Below are positions 7,112 through 7,241 of a DNA stretch of 7,241 bases, one piece after another (position 1 is the stretch's first letter; each line of letters begins with the position of its first letter). Under the pieces are notes generated by a model that did no database searches, was not told where the DNA came from, and was given only the letters and a program-made list of their open reading frames with translations. Origin of the DNA: an uncultured bacterium (lineage in GTDB: Bacteria; Verrucomicrobiota; Lentisphaeria; Victivallales; Victivallaceae); contig CASECL010000159.1 in assembly GCA_949286445.1 (NCBI GenBank), forward strand, positions 1-7,241, read 5' to 3'. A program made the position numbers and the translations under genes.

Positions 7112-7240
7112 TTACATCCGCGGCGGTCCGGTGGACGCACTGCCGCCGCCGACGGTGCCGTGTCCGCCATTGCCGCCATGCACCGGGTAAGTGGCAACCA
7201 CACTGCCGTCACAGGCGACCATTTCATTGGTTTTAATTGT
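7112..7240 (-). CDS. Glycine-rich C-terminus of a gene extending beyond the window
   Basis: The last 42 codons of a minus-strand frame end at TAA 7112-7114. The tail is glycine-rich (HGGNGGHGTVGGGS) with a Pro-Pro-Arg-Met end. Its codons (GGC, ACC, CCG, GCC) match those favoured by neighbouring genes. It lies 26 bases upstream of the TadE-like gene on the same strand, so it is probably another pilus-like or secreted protein of that operon. A second minus-strand frame is also open to the window edge and ends overlapping the TadE-like ATG, but it has a less natural composition. No function can be assigned from this fragment. Confidence 0.5.
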   Translation of the reverse strand, partial: TIKTNEMVACDGSVVATYPVHGGNGGHGTVGGGSASTGPPRM

Positions 7241-7241
7241 A

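Overview
The window looks like ordinary bacterial chromosome of medium GC (roughly half G+C by eye). It carries core RNA-metabolism genes, a sugar-type oxidoreductase and the edge of a pilus-like locus. Candidate hosts are members of the Planctomycetes-Verrucomicrobia-Lentisphaerae group, based only on the general look of the proteins and the gene mix. This placement is a weak guess and needs a database search.

Layout: positions 1-1259 read rightward. They hold the 3' end of an L,D-transpeptidase (YkuD/YafK-like) gene, and 23 bases later an RluA-family pseudouridine synthase gene. Positions 1307-5989 read leftward and hold, in transcription order, pnp (polynucleotide phosphorylase), a Gfo/Idh/MocA-type oxidoreductase and mnmE (tRNA-modifying GTPase). 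A clear factor-independent terminator separates pnp from the oxidoreductase. The oxidoreductase and mnmE overlap and are probably one transcript. The RluA-like gene and mnmE converge across a short gap that contains an imperfect 36-base tandem duplication of both gene ends.

Positions 5990-6428 hold no convincing gene. The usual pnp neighbour rpsO is absent from the window side of pnp. The stretch has a promoter-like sequence overlapping the stop codon of the gene to its right, an adjacent hairpin, other small inverted repeats and a weak 66-codon ORF. The simplest reading is a long pnp leader, possibly containing decayed sequence. Positions 6429-7241 read leftward and hold a TadE-like pseudopilin gene preceded by the glycine-rich 3' end of another gene, probably part of a Tad/Flp-type pilus or secretion locus that continues beyond the window.

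Theme: three genes act on RNA (pseudouridylation, wobble-uridine modification and RNA turnover). The transpeptidase and TadE-like genes belong to the cell envelope. No CRISPR array, tRNA, rRNA or insertion sequence was recognised, and no clearly new biological system is evident. The most notable points are the duplicated convergent junction and the unusual region upstream of pnp.
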